NCBI GenBank assembly: GCA_031277215.1
Contig: JAITMR010000042.1
Location: 1-64,000 of the forward strand
Length of the DNA stretch: 64,000 nucleotides
Reading direction: 5' to 3'
From: Burkholderiales bacterium
GTDB taxonomy: Bacteria; Pseudomonadota; Gammaproteobacteria; Burkholderiales; Casimicrobiaceae
Shown here: one piece after another, positions 36,462 through 45,411 of the stretch
How the letters are laid out: each line of letters begins with the position of its first letter
How positions within the stretch are numbered: the first letter of the stretch is position 1
The notes under the pieces: generated by a model
The model's database searches: none
What the model was told of the DNA's origin: nothing
What the model saw: the letters and a program-made list of their open reading frames with translations, nothing else
Translations under genes and position numbers: made by a program

Positions 36462-37397
36462 ATGAATACAAAATCAACAACGCCAGAAGCACGCTGGCTG
36501 AAATTTCTTGAGCGGGCGGAGACAGCATTAACTCGCGCCGAGCTGCTGTTGCCGGAAAATCCGGCACCGATCAACTGGGCGAAAATACCAGCGGCGCGCT
36601 GGGAGCGGAAGCGCGGGGCATTGCATGGAACACGGCAAGGCTATGGCGCGTTGTATCCGGTGACATCACCGCACAGCGTATCGCTTGATCGCTTGGTGGG
36701 TATCGACGAACAAAAAGCGCGCATTGATCAGAATACAAAACAATTTGTCGCGGGTTATCCGGCCAACAATGTGCTGCTGACCGGCGCTCCTGGAACCGGC
36801 AAGTCTTCACTGGTTAAGGCGATGTTGGGTCGTTATGGAAAACGCGGGTTGCGGTTGATCGAAGTCGATAAGAGCGACCTGTTCGACTTGCCGAAGATTC
36901 TTGAAAGCCTTCAGGGTGCGACGCAACGCTTTATTTTGTTTTGCGACGATTTGGCGTTTGACGTGCAGGAGGGCGGCTATCGTGAACTGAAGGCCGTCCT
37001 CGACGGCTCGATTACAGCGCCGCCAGAGAACGTGCTGATTTATGCGACATCAAACCGCCGCCATCTGATGCCAACTTTTTTCTACGAAAACTTTTCGCAA
37101 AACGGCGGGAAAAGCGAAATTCATCCGGACGAAGCGAAAGAAGAAAAAATGGCATTGGCCGAGCGTTTCGGCTTGTGGATTTCGTTTTACCCGTTCAGCG
37201 AAGACGATTATCTTTCGGCGGTTGCCGGTTGGTTGGTGCATCACAAAATACCTTCGCCAAAAACAGCGGCGGCAGGCGAAGCCTTGCGCCTGGAAGCGTT
37301 GCAATGGGCGCGTTTGCGCGGTTCGGTCAGTGGCCGCACCGCATGGCAGTTTGTGCGTCATGTCGCGGGCTACAAGGCGCTTCGTTCCAAATCATGA
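36462..37397 (+). CDS. DUF815 family AAA+ ATPase
   Basis: A 311-residue cytoplasmic ATPase of unknown biological role. After a 90-residue leading domain come VGIDEQKARID, Walker A GAPGTGKSS (about residue 108), a Walker B-like FILFCDDLAF, and the arginine-bearing YATSNRRHLMP. The C-terminal lid is typical (SFYPFSEDDYLSAV). The family is widespread next to mutT/argJ in betaproteobacteria. The ATG has a weak ribosome site. It overlaps mutT by ATGA, which indicates coupled translation. Confidence 0.9.
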   Translation: MNTKSTTPEARWLKFLERAETALTRAELLLPENPAPINWAKIPAARWERKRGALHGTRQGYGALYPVTSPHSVSLDRLVGIDEQKARIDQNTKQFVAGYPANNVLLTGAPGTGKSSLVKAMLGRYGKRGLRLIEVDKSDLFDLPKILESLQGATQRFILFCDDLAFDVQEGGYRELKAVLDGSITAPPENVLIYATSNRRHLMPTFFYENFSQNGGKSEIHPDEAKEEKMALAERFGLWISFYPFSEDDYLSAVAGWLVHHKIPSPKTAAAGEALRLEALQWARLRGSVSGRTAWQFVRHVAGYKALRSKS

Positions 37398-37816
37398 TGT
37401 TGGCGCCGGTGTTGGTGAGAGCGACGGCAGCGGTATTGACGCGATCCGAAAACGAATTTTTATTGGCACAACGACCGCCGGGAAAAGTGTATGCCGGTTA
37501 TTGGGAATTTCCCGGCGGCAAAATTGAAGTGGGAGAAACGGGAGAAGCGGCGTTGGTTCGTGAGCTGGAAGAAGAACTGGGGATTGTTGTTGAGCAAGCG
37601 GCGCCTTGGCAAATCGTTCATTTCACTTATCCGCATGCCGAGGTACAACTGCATTTGTTTCATGTGACGGCATGGCGCGGCGAACCTTATGGGCGCGAAG
37701 GACAAAACATCGGTTGGCAGACGCTGGAAACTTGTCGGAACCTATTGTTGCTGCCGGCCAATCATGGGGTTCTGAAAGAGTTGCCGACGTTGCTGAAAGG
37801 CGGGGCTTCTTCCTAA
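37394..37816 (+). CDS. mutT: Nudix hydrolase, MutT-like (8-oxo-dGTP diphosphatase)
   Basis: A 140-residue Nudix protein that should cleanse oxidised nucleotides. The Nudix box reads [20 protein letters not shown] then ELGI, with all catalytic glutamates in place; it is preceded by [19 protein letters not shown], the standard MutT lead-in. The ATG at 37394 overlaps the DUF815 stop; a second ATG at 37397 is possible. Its stop overlaps the stop of the convergent yacG gene. Confidence 0.93.
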   Translation: MMLAPVLVRATAAVLTRSENEFLLAQRPPGKVYAGYWEFPGGKIEVGETGEAALVRELEEELGIVVEQAAPWQIVHFTYPHAEVQLHLFHVTAWRGEPYGREGQNIGWQTLETCRNLLLLPANHGVLKELPTLLKGGASS

Positions 37817-38055
37817 TGCGGGCGCGGTGCGCCGGAGGGAAGCGCCGCCAGTGCGTTTTCTATTTCTGAGGCGTCGGCGACTTCAGCACCGGCAACCCGG
37901 TAAGACTCATTGGCCCAGGCGCCGAGATCAAGCAGTTTGCAACGCTCTGAACAAAACGGTTTCCAACGCGACGCCGATGCCCAAACTACCGTTGAGCCGC
38001 ATTGCGGGCAAGCGACGGTCGTGGTTTCGGCGGTTGTTGAAGCAGTTTTTTTCAT
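37813..38055 (-). CDS. yacG: DNA gyrase inhibitor / zinc-binding protein YacG
   Basis: An 80-residue protein with a four-cysteine zinc site: CPQCG (about residues 16-20) and [17 protein letters not shown] (about 33-49). YacG in E. coli binds GyrB. The start at 38055 (ATG) overlaps the zapD stop by four bases, so the two are coupled. The longer upstream frame belongs to zapD shadow sequence and was not used. It ends convergent to mutT with overlapping stop codons. Confidence 0.93.
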   Translation of the reverse strand: MKKTASTTAETTTVACPQCGSTVVWASASRWKPFCSERCKLLDLGAWANESYRVAGAEVADASEIENALAALPSGAPRPH

Positions 38056-38813
38056 AGCGAGCAGAGAGTCAAATCGAAGGTAATGTCGTAGTCGCAAACG
38101 CTGCCGCGCGTCATCTCCTCGGCGGTTAAAAAGCGGATATTGAGCGCGTATTTGTTGGCGCTGATCTCGGGAACACAGGAGACGCCATCTGCAATCGACA
38201 ACCGCAACAACTGCGCTGCTCTGGTGTTGGCCTGCATCATCTGAAAGACGCCGTGCTGTGCCGTACATGCAGTGGCTTGGCCGCTTTCACGCAGAATGCG
38301 CAAGATAATGGAGATTCCGTTGCGGATTGGCTCAAGCGGCGACAGCCATTGCTGGAGATCGTTTTGTCGACGAGCGGGCGGCTGGTGCAGCCAGAAGTGA
38401 AAAGCGGGCAGGTCAAATCCGCAGACGCCACCGGGCAACGAAGTGCGTTGCTTGATAGCCATCAACCATTCGTTTTCACGTAGATGCATCCCGACTTTGC
38501 CGGTAAACGCAAAAATTTTCGCGATCACACGATCAATATCGTCGAGCAGGTTATCCAGCAGTTCCTGATCAATACTTTGGTGATGCCGCAATGCGCTCAA
38601 TACCAATTTTTGACGCTCAAGCTCCTGCAACAAGTCGGACTTGAGGTCGGCGCGCGCCGCAACTTCAATGATTTCGAACAAGGCCAGCAGCGCTGCGTGA
38701 TGATCAAGAAAGGTTTCACGCGCTGCGAAAAAACGCACCCGCGCAAAAAGATCCTCGAGCCGCATCAGTGTGCGCACCCGTTCGTTGAGGGGATGTTCGT
38801 AAAGGACAGACAC
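38052..38813 (-). CDS. zapD: Cell division protein ZapD
   Basis: A 253-residue cytoplasmic, mostly helical protein that bundles FtsZ filaments by binding the FtsZ C-terminal peptide. Family patterns visible: [19 protein letters not shown] at the N-terminus, [33 protein letters not shown] and the C-terminal beta segment with [10 protein letters not shown]. FtsZ with an intact target peptide is encoded in the same window. It is 89 bases downstream of coaE and overlaps yacG. Confidence 0.94.
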   Translation of the reverse strand: MSVLYEHPLNERVRTLMRLEDLFARVRFFAARETFLDHHAALLALFEIIEVAARADLKSDLLQELERQKLVLSALRHHQSIDQELLDNLLDDIDRVIAKIFAFTGKVGMHLRENEWLMAIKQRTSLPGGVCGFDLPAFHFWLHQPPARRQNDLQQWLSPLEPIRNGISIILRILRESGQATACTAQHGVFQMMQANTRAAQLLRLSIADGVSCVPEISANKYALNIRFLTAEEMTRGSVCDYDITFDLTLCSL

Positions 38814-38902
38814 CCAAAATCCATAACGGCCAAAAGGAAAACTTCATCATTGTGCCGCAATTTCGTGGATTTATTAAGTCTTTTGTGAGAGCTGGCGGGA
38901 AA

Positions 38903-39514
38903 TCATAGCATTTGGGTATTCGCCAGCGTTCGGTAGAAACGATCCAGACGCGTGATCTGGGCGGTCAGATTTTCCAGCGGGCCGCTGTTGTCGAGAATGT
39001 CGTCGGCGAGCGTCAGCCGTTGGTCGCGAGTGCATTGTGTTGCCATGATGGCGCGGATCTCGTTTTCGTGCAGGCCACGCGAGGCAACCACCCGTGCGAT
39101 TTGCTGCGCTTCAGGGCAATCGACGAGCAGAACACGGTCGGCGCGTTCACGCAACCCGGGCTTTTCGAGGAGCAGGGGAACAATCCACAGACCGTAGGGG
39201 CCACGCCATTGGGCGATCCGGCGGACGGTTTCTTCGCAGACACGGGGATGGACAATGGCTTCGAGCCTGGCTCGTATTTTCGGATCGGCGAATACCTGCC
39301 GGCGGATGAAGGCGCGATCCAAGGTTCCGTTGGCTTGGACGGCGGCATTACCAAACAGCGCGACGATCTCCGGGTAGGCGCTGCCGCCGGGCGCACTGAC
39401 GGCACGCACCAGATCGTCGGCATCGAGCGTTTCGACCCCCAGCGTTGAAAACGCCTGAGCGACAGTCGATTTGCCGCAACCGATACCGCCAGTGACGCCG
39501 ATAATCAAGGGCAT
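38903..39514 (-). CDS. coaE: Dephospho-CoA kinase
   Basis: A 203-residue P-loop kinase that performs the last step of coenzyme A synthesis. The N-terminal P-loop is GVTGGIGCGKSTVA (about residues 6-19), followed by LDADDLVRA, HPRV and a lid region. The ATG at 39514 starts exactly at the family N-terminus; a longer frame upstream overlaps pilD and is rejected. It starts five bases after the pilD stop, so the two are cotranscribed, the usual pilD-coaE arrangement. Confidence 0.95.
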   Translation of the reverse strand: MPLIIGVTGGIGCGKSTVAQAFSTLGVETLDADDLVRAVSAPGGSAYPEIVALFGNAAVQANGTLDRAFIRRQVFADPKIRARLEAIVHPRVCEETVRRIAQWRGPYGLWIVPLLLEKPGLRERADRVLLVDCPEAQQIARVVASRGLHENEIRAIMATQCTRDQRLTLADDILDNSGPLENLTAQITRLDRFYRTLANTQML

Positions 39515-39518
39515 AGGG

Positions 39519-40403
39519 TTAGTAGGGCAGATGCAGCCAGTGAACGATGGTCGACCCGAAAAAGAGAGCAATGACGCCAGCGATGGCCAGGAACGGACCG
39601 AATGGCATTGGAACGCTGTGGTCGCGACCACGGAACAAGATCAGCCCTCCTCCTACCAGAGCGCCAACCAGCGAGGACAGCAGAATGATGGGAACCAGCA
39701 CAGGCCAACCAAGCCAAGCGCCGAGCGCGGCGAGTAGTTTGAAATCGCCGTAGCCCATTCCTTCTTTACGGAACAGCAATTTGAACGCCCAGTACACCAG
39801 CCACAATGACAGGTAGCCGACCATCGCGCCGATGACAGCATGAGGCAATGTTGTGAACACGCCGAAAAGATTGACGAACAGCCCGAGCCACAGGAGAGGT
39901 AAAGTCAAGTCATCGGGCAATAACTGCGTATCGATGTCGATGAAGGTCAGCGCCAACAGTGTCCACAACAGGATGCAGGCGGTCAGCGCCTGCCAGGACG
40001 GCCCGAAAAACCAGAAGGCTAACCCTGCCAGCAAGCCACCCAATAACTCGACCAGCGGGTAGCGGATCGAAATGCGCGTGCCGCACTGTGAACATTTGCC
40101 GCGTAAAAAGAGCCACGACACGACGGGAATGTTTTCCAGCGCGGTGATCCGATGCTGGCACGTCGGACAAGTCGAACGCGGAACGATGAGGTTGTAGGGC
40201 GTTTCGGCTTCTTCAGAAGGAGGCTCATCGCGCAACTCGACACATTGCTGTTCCCAGGAGCGTTGCAGCATTCTCGGTAAACGATGAATCACAACATTGA
40301 TAAAACTGCCGACGCAAAGGCCAACAATGACAGCGATGATTAGGACGCTCACGGGATCGTTCAGCAAGAGCCAACTGGGGAAATCGGGAAGAAGAGAAGG
40401 CAC
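39519..40403 (-). CDS. pilD: Prepilin leader peptidase / N-methyltransferase PilD
   Basis: A 294-residue inner-membrane aspartic protease that cleaves and methylates type IV prepilins and pseudopilins. The cytoplasmic loop has two zinc pairs (CPTC and CSQC). The two catalytic aspartates are in FIDIDTQLLPD and GMGYGDFKLLAALGAW. Several membrane segments fill the C-terminal two thirds. A strong hairpin separates it from pilC upstream, so pilD-coaE may have its own promoter. Confidence 0.95.
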   Translation of the reverse strand: MPSLLPDFPSWLLLNDPVSVLIIAVIVGLCVGSFINVVIHRLPRMLQRSWEQQCVELRDEPPSEEAETPYNLIVPRSTCPTCQHRITALENIPVVSWLFLRGKCSQCGTRISIRYPLVELLGGLLAGLAFWFFGPSWQALTACILLWTLLALTFIDIDTQLLPDDLTLPLLWLGLFVNLFGVFTTLPHAVIGAMVGYLSLWLVYWAFKLLFRKEGMGYGDFKLLAALGAWLGWPVLVPIILLSSLVGALVGGGLILFRGRDHSVPMPFGPFLAIAGVIALFFGSTIVHWLHLPY

Positions 40404-40428
40404 AATATGGGGCGGAATGAAAGACTAT

Positions 40429-40461
40429 AAAAACCGAGGCACGGAAGTGCCTCGGTTTTTT
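40429..40461 (-). terminator. Strong hairpin terminator between pilC and pilD
   Basis: A stem with nine G/C-rich pairs, CCGAGGCAC (40434-40442) and GTGCCTCGG (40447-40455), is extended by five A:T pairs on both sides, loop GGAA. On the reverse strand it lies just after the pilC stop and is followed by a T-run; on the forward strand it is also followed by T. It should end the pilB-pilC transcript. Confidence 0.85.
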
Positions 40462-40470
40462 GCAAAAGGA

Positions 40471-41700
40471 TCAGATGGTTTGACCCATTTGGAAAATAGG
40501 CAAATAAATGGCGATCACAATGCCTCCGATGACAACCCCCAAGAAGACGATGATGATGGGCTCGAGCATTGCAGACAAAGCGGCGACGGCTTCATCGACC
40601 TCACGGTCATAGAAGTCGGCAATTTTGGTGAGCATGCTGTCGAGCGCCCCGGACTCTTCGCCGATCTGGGTCATCTGCAGCACCATAGGCGGGAACAGGT
40701 CGGCGTTGGTCATTGCGTTGGTCAGCGAAGTGCCGGTACTGACATCGGTTTTGATTTTTTTGGTGGCTTCCGCATAGACGCCGTTACCGGAGGCGCCGCC
40801 GACGCTGTCGAGCGCCTCGACCAGCGGGACGCCAGCTGAAAACATCGTTGACAAGGTTCGCGTCCAGCGGGCGATCGCCGCTTTTTCGAGCATTGGCCCG
40901 AATACCGGCGCACGTAATGACGTTCGATCAATTAGCATCCGGAAAGGCGCCGACCGTTTGTGAAAAGCGCGGATACCGAGAATGATGGCGATAAGGGCAA
41001 ACAAAAGAAATGCGCCGTTGCTGACGACGAAATTAGACAGGTCTACGACAAATTGGGTAGGAAGTGGCAATGCTGCTCCCATGTCTTTGAACATTTTATC
41101 GAAAACGGGGACGACTTTGTACATGATGACCCCCACCACCCCCATGGCGACCACCATGACGACAATCGGATACGTCAACGCCGATTTGATCTTGCCTTTC
41201 AGCGCCAGCGATTTTTCTTGATAGGTTGCAAGCCGATCCAATACGTTATCGAGAATCCCGGCGGTTTCGCCGGCCTCTACCAGATTACAAAACAGGGGGT
41301 TGAAGTAGATGGGGTGCGCACGAAACGCTTGCGCCATGCTGGAGCCAGCCTCGATTTTACCTTTGATATCGAACAGCAGTCTTGAAAAACGCGGATTGGC
41401 GTGGCCACGACCGACGATGTCAAACGACTGCAACAACGGCACACCGGATTTCAGCATGGTCGCAAGCTGACGGGTGAAAAACGTCAGGTCTTTGTCCTTG
41501 ATCTTGTTACCTCCGCGGAACGTTTTCTTGCTGATTTTTTTAACCTTGACGCCTTGCCGACGCAAGGACGCTGTTGCAATGGTAATGGATGCTGCCCGAA
41601 TTTCTCCGCGAGCTTGCCGACCGCCCTTGTCCGTACCCTCCCAGGCAAAAAGCGATTCCTTGACCTTGATGTCTTTGGTAGCAGCAGTGGCAACAGCCAT
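40471..41700 (-). CDS. pilC: Type IV pilus inner-membrane platform protein PilC
   Basis: A 409-residue GspF-family protein of the pilus assembly platform. The N-terminal part (FAWEGTDKGGRQARGEI) is followed by two copies of the GspF domain (about residues 70-195 and 275-400), each with ATMLKSGVPLLQSFD / LSTMFSAGVPLVEALD. Three main membrane segments are visible (about 172-192, 215-240, 378-400). It works with the ATPase PilB, encoded 21 bases upstream. Confidence 0.95.
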   Translation of the reverse strand: MAVATAATKDIKVKESLFAWEGTDKGGRQARGEIRAASITIATASLRRQGVKVKKISKKTFRGGNKIKDKDLTFFTRQLATMLKSGVPLLQSFDIVGRGHANPRFSRLLFDIKGKIEAGSSMAQAFRAHPIYFNPLFCNLVEAGETAGILDNVLDRLATYQEKSLALKGKIKSALTYPIVVMVVAMGVVGVIMYKVVPVFDKMFKDMGAALPLPTQFVVDLSNFVVSNGAFLLFALIAIILGIRAFHKRSAPFRMLIDRTSLRAPVFGPMLEKAAIARWTRTLSTMFSAGVPLVEALDSVGGASGNGVYAEATKKIKTDVSTGTSLTNAMTNADLFPPMVLQMTQIGEESGALDSMLTKIADFYDREVDEAVAALSAMLEPIIIVFLGVVIGGIVIAIYLPIFQMGQTI

Positions 41701-41721
41701 AGTAAACCTCGTTTGGCAAAA

Positions 41722-43455
41722 TTATTCGTTGGTGATGGCTTCGATCTCTTCAAGAGAAGTGATCCCGGCTTTGACTTTGACAAGCCCCGATTGGCGCAGG
41801 TTGTTAATACCTTCGCGTTGTGCCTGCGCGGCGATATCGAGCGCGGTGCCGTGGTTCATGATGATTTCGCGTAACGCGTCGCTGACAGGCATGACTTCAT
41901 AGACGCCGATGCGCCCTTTGTAACCGGTTTTTTTGCAGTGCGCGCAACCAACCGGCCCGTAAGGCCGCCAACTGCCGTCAAGATCGCTTTCCTTGAAACC
42001 TGCCGCGAGTAAAATATCTTTTGGCAGGTTAACGGGCTGTTTGCACTGGGGACACAACCGGCGACCGAGGCGTTGCGCCGTGATCAGGATCACCGAAGAG
42101 GCGATATTGAATGCAGGGATCCCCATGTTGGCGAGCCGGGTCAGCGTTGTCGGCGCATCGTTGGTGTGCAGTGTCGATAAGACAAGGTGGCCGGTTTGTG
42201 CTGCTTTGACAGCGATGTCGGCGGTTTCGAGATCGCGGATCTCACCGACCATCACGATGTCCGGATCCTGGCGCAGGAAGGAGCGCAGCGCTGTGGAAAA
42301 CGTCAGGCCGGCTTTTTCGTTGACGTTGACCTGATTGATTCCCGGAAGCTGAATTTCCGCAGGGTCTTCGACGGTTGAAATGTTGATGTCCGGCTGGTTT
42401 AGGAGATTCATGCAGGTGTACAACGAGACGGTCTTGCCGCTACCAGTCGGGCCGGTCACGAGAACCATCCCATAAGGCCGGTTGATCGCATGCAGCAATG
42501 CTGCTTTTTGTTCGGGCTCGTAACCAAGGACGTCGATATTTAGATTGGCGCTGGACGAATCAAGGATACGCATCACTATTTTTTCGCCGTGCAGGGTTGG
42601 CAACGACGACACCCGGAAATCAATTGCTTTGTTGTTGGTCAGCACCAGTTTCATCCGGCCATCCTGAGGAATCCGTTTTTCGGAAATGTCGAGACGGGAG
42701 ATCACCTTAATCCGGGTCGCGATCGGTTCCCGCAGATTCATCGGCGGTTGGGCGACCTCCTGCAGAACGCCATCGAGTCGGTAGCGGATCCGGAAAAATT
42801 TTTCATACGGTTCGAAATGGATGTCGGAAGCACCAACCTGAATCGCGTCGAGCAGAATTTTCTGCAGGTAGCGAACGACCGGCGAGTTTTCGACTTCGGC
42901 ATTGGTTTCTTCAGAAGCGGCGACTGCCAGCCCAAGGCTTTCCAAATTAGCCAAGTCGGCTTCGGCGGTGGCAAGGTCAGCGGTCATCTCCTTGACCGTC
43001 GTATCGCTTTCTTCGGTGCGATAACGCAACACTTGGGCAAGCTTATCGTCCTCGACCAGTACCGGCTCAACTTGCAGGTTGGTCTTGAAACGGATCTCGT
43101 CAAGCGCTTTCAGATTGGTGGGGTCGGAAACTGCGACGAACAGCCGCTTGCCGCGTATATGCAACGGCAGAATCCGCTGTGCGTTTGCTTGCTTGACGTC
43201 GAAATATTCTTTGGCAAGGGCGTTAGGGTCAATGGCGGCGAGGTCAAACAATGGCACCCCGAACTTCTCGGCAGCAAAAAGCCCCAGTTCGGTGGCTGTC
43301 ATTTTTCGACCCATCAGAAACTGTTCGACAAAAGCGATACCGGTCGTTTTGGCCTGGCTAGCCATGGTTTCCATTTCGATTTGTGTCAGCACGTTCTGCT
43401 GAACCAGCGCACGCGCCAGACCGCTAACGGAGAGAGAGGAAACCGGAGTTGCCAT
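41722..43455 (-). CDS. pilB: Type IV pilus extension ATPase PilB
   Basis: A 577-residue hexameric ATPase that drives pilus polymerisation. The N-terminal MshEN domain is about residues 15-165. The core has SDIHFEPYEKFFRIRYRLDG, Walker A GPTGSGKTVSLYT, the Asp box VEDPAEIQLPGINQ, Walker B VGEIRDLETADIA, and the His box LSTLHTNDA. A tetracysteine zinc site (RLCPQC and GCAHCKKTG) is intact. No pilT is in the window. Reverse strand with pilC downstream. Confidence 0.96.
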   Translation of the reverse strand: MATPVSSLSVSGLARALVQQNVLTQIEMETMASQAKTTGIAFVEQFLMGRKMTATELGLFAAEKFGVPLFDLAAIDPNALAKEYFDVKQANAQRILPLHIRGKRLFVAVSDPTNLKALDEIRFKTNLQVEPVLVEDDKLAQVLRYRTEESDTTVKEMTADLATAEADLANLESLGLAVAASEETNAEVENSPVVRYLQKILLDAIQVGASDIHFEPYEKFFRIRYRLDGVLQEVAQPPMNLREPIATRIKVISRLDISEKRIPQDGRMKLVLTNNKAIDFRVSSLPTLHGEKIVMRILDSSSANLNIDVLGYEPEQKAALLHAINRPYGMVLVTGPTGSGKTVSLYTCMNLLNQPDINISTVEDPAEIQLPGINQVNVNEKAGLTFSTALRSFLRQDPDIVMVGEIRDLETADIAVKAAQTGHLVLSTLHTNDAPTTLTRLANMGIPAFNIASSVILITAQRLGRRLCPQCKQPVNLPKDILLAAGFKESDLDGSWRPYGPVGCAHCKKTGYKGRIGVYEVMPVSDALREIIMNHGTALDIAAQAQREGINNLRQSGLVKVKAGITSLEEIEAITNE

Positions 43456-43564
43456 GGATAAGGATCGTTTTCTATAAAAAAGTTGCCAAGTGCCGAACCT
43501 TTGGATTTGCAGAGACGTTGTGTGAGGCGCCGGTCATGAAACAAAGCATGTTGCTACCATACCC

Positions 43565-44473
43565 TCATGATGATGCCTGCTCTTCCGGGGTTTGTAAAGG
43601 CAAAGAGGCGTTTTTGTGGGGCGTCACAGCGCAGGGTCGGAGTTTTGCGACACGAACGGCGTGCTGCTTGGTTTGTAGAATTTCCACGAGGTATCCAGAG
43701 AGTTCGCAACGAGTGCCGGCTTCGGGAATATCGCCTAGGTGTTCGACGATCAGCCCGCTCAGTGTCTTCGGCCCGTCGAGAGGGAAATGGCTGCCCAAGC
43801 GGCGGTTCAGTGTTCGCAGAGCGGTGCCGGCATCAATAACGATGCCGGTTTCAGGGATTGCCGGAACGGTAGGCGAGGCTTCGCCAGGCTTGGGACGGAG
43901 AGCGGACAGGGCGGTAGCGATTTCATGAGCTAGATCCTCAAGGGTGACCAGCCCCAGCAATTCGCCGTATTCATCGACGACGAAGCCCAACCGTTGCTGG
44001 TCGGCCTGAAACTGCTGAACCTGTTTCAACAGCGGCGTACCGGTCGGGATATAGTAAGCGGGGTGCAATAGGGTGCGCAAAGCATCGGCATCGAATGTTT
44101 GCGCCGAGAAAAGGCGCAACGCATCGCGCAGGTCGAGGACGCCGACGATTTGATCCAGTGAATCCTCATAGACTGGCAAGCGTGAATAATGTCCGGCGGC
44201 GATGCCCTGACGCAGATGTGTTGGCGCGTCTGTCAGATCCAATGCTTGAATTTGCGGTCGCGGTGTCATCACGTCATCAACGCTGCCGCTGAGGAGTTCC
44301 TGAATATGGGGAGGGCTTTCCGGGAGGTCTGCGTTTGGTGCTTCCGGGGAGCATGCCTTTTGGGTTGAGTTCTGGGAGAAAGAACGGCGATTACGCAGGA
44401 AAACGACCGCAACGATAAAGCCACCGATAAGGCCGCCGATTCCGCCAATCAGAAGCCATAAAAGAGTAGTCAT
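43565..44473 (-). CDS. CorC/HlyC-like CBS-pair protein with single membrane segment
   Basis: A 302-residue protein. Residues 2-26 form one hydrophobic segment (TTLLWLLIGGIGGLIGGFIV). A CBS pair follows (VDDVMTPRPQIQALDL ... YSRLPVYEDSLDQIVGVLDLRD, then LGFVVDEYGELLGLVTLEDL), and the C-terminal CorC_HlyC domain (GIVIDAGTALRTLNRRLGSHFPL) closes it. The multi-pass DUF21 domain of full CorB-type proteins is missing, leaving one anchor, a little more than soluble E. coli CorC. Role in magnesium or cobalt efflux is family inference. The start at 44473 is chosen because the longer upstream frame overlaps the next gene. Confidence 0.85.
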   Translation of the reverse strand: MTTLLWLLIGGIGGLIGGFIVAVVFLRNRRSFSQNSTQKACSPEAPNADLPESPPHIQELLSGSVDDVMTPRPQIQALDLTDAPTHLRQGIAAGHYSRLPVYEDSLDQIVGVLDLRDALRLFSAQTFDADALRTLLHPAYYIPTGTPLLKQVQQFQADQQRLGFVVDEYGELLGLVTLEDLAHEIATALSALRPKPGEASPTVPAIPETGIVIDAGTALRTLNRRLGSHFPLDGPKTLSGLIVEHLGDIPEAGTRCELSGYLVEILQTKQHAVRVAKLRPCAVTPHKNASLPLQTPEEQASS

Positions 44474-44516
44474 TTGAATGGGCAACAAAGCGTCGCGTCT
44501 GTTCTCGTGCGGCGGA

Positions 44517-45326
44517 TCAGCGTTGCAAAAGGACTTCCAGCACCAGTTTGGAGCCGAGATAGGCAAACACCAGGAAAAGCGTTCCCGCCAGAATCCAGGT
44601 GAGTGCCCTGCGCCCGCGCCAGCCGAAACGCCAGCGACCGACCAGCAGGGTTCCAAAAATGAACCAAGCCAGGATCGAAAAGCCACTTTTGTGTGTCAAT
44701 TCGAACGGCGTGCCAAAAACTTGCTCGGAGAAAAACAGTCCGCTGATCACGGTCAGTGTCAACAAGACGAAGCCCAGCGAAATCAGTTTGAACAGGTAAC
44801 GTTCCAGCGTCAGCAGTGGCGGGGTGCGCTGCGCAGTGACGCCCGCATGCAGCTTTTTCTCCAACCCGACCATTACAAATGCCTGGACAGCGGCGACGAA
44901 GAGCAGCGAATACGCGGACAATGCAATTGCAATATGCAGGGCAGCCCATGTCCCCGTGGCGTACTCGAACCGGTGGACATTGGTAAATACTATTGGCATC
45001 AATGCGGCAAGGGCTGCCCCTCCCATGATGACGCTGGAAAATCCCGGCAACGCCCGCATCAACCCGAAAGCCCAGGCGACCAACACGCACAGGAAAGCCA
45101 CCAGCGAGATGGCGTTGCCCAGCGAAATGTCAATGCCATCGGGGGCGGCGATCGCGCGGGTGACGGCGCAAGCGTGCAAAGCCAGGGCGAGCAACGTGAA
45201 GCCCCAGACGTATTTCGGTACGGCATCTGCTGCCGATGGTGACCGGGGCATCCGCCAGTGTGCCACCGCGCCCAGCGTGTAGAGGGCAGCGACCAAGAGG
45301 TGAAAAAACGGAAGCGGTATAATCAT
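44517..45326 (-). CDS. CcsA/YpjD-like cytochrome c assembly family membrane protein
   Basis: A 269-residue integral membrane protein with about eight hydrophobic segments. It has the CcsA/CcmC-family middle region with histidines (ATGTWAALHIAIALSAYSLL, and ELTHKSGFSILAWF) that in relatives bind haem, but the full WWD tryptophan motif is not evident. This matches the short YpjD-like group found next to ffh in many proteobacteria. Its part in haem handling is inferred. It is divergent from ffh. Confidence 0.85.
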   Translation of the reverse strand: MIIPLPFFHLLVAALYTLGAVAHWRMPRSPSAADAVPKYVWGFTLLALALHACAVTRAIAAPDGIDISLGNAISLVAFLCVLVAWAFGLMRALPGFSSVIMGGAALAALMPIVFTNVHRFEYATGTWAALHIAIALSAYSLLFVAAVQAFVMVGLEKKLHAGVTAQRTPPLLTLERYLFKLISLGFVLLTLTVISGLFFSEQVFGTPFELTHKSGFSILAWFIFGTLLVGRWRFGWRGRRALTWILAGTLFLVFAYLGSKLVLEVLLQR

Positions 45327-45334
45327 GGAACAGT

Positions 45335-45359
45335 TATTCTAACCCAGATACTCTAACCC
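45335..45359. repeat. Paired TCTAACCC repeat in the ccsA-like/ffh gap
   Basis: TATTCTAACCC (45335-45345) and TACTCTAACCC (45349-45359) form a direct repeat with a 14-base period in the 85-base divergent gap. It might bind a regulator or be chance. No clear promoter hexamers were assigned. Confidence 0.35.
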
Positions 45360-45411
45360 GGGCTGTCTGGCCGTTTGGCCGGAAATCCCGAGACAAAATT
45401 CCAGGAACCCC

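Noticed and set aside
38484..38888. Forward 134-residue frame inside the zapD region
   Set aside because: Shadow of zapD on the other strand; zapD has clear family sequence.
43456..43564. Sigma-54 promoter for pilB
   Set aside because: On the reverse strand TTGGCA is present, but the GC element expected ten bases after the GG is replaced by AT, so the consensus fails.
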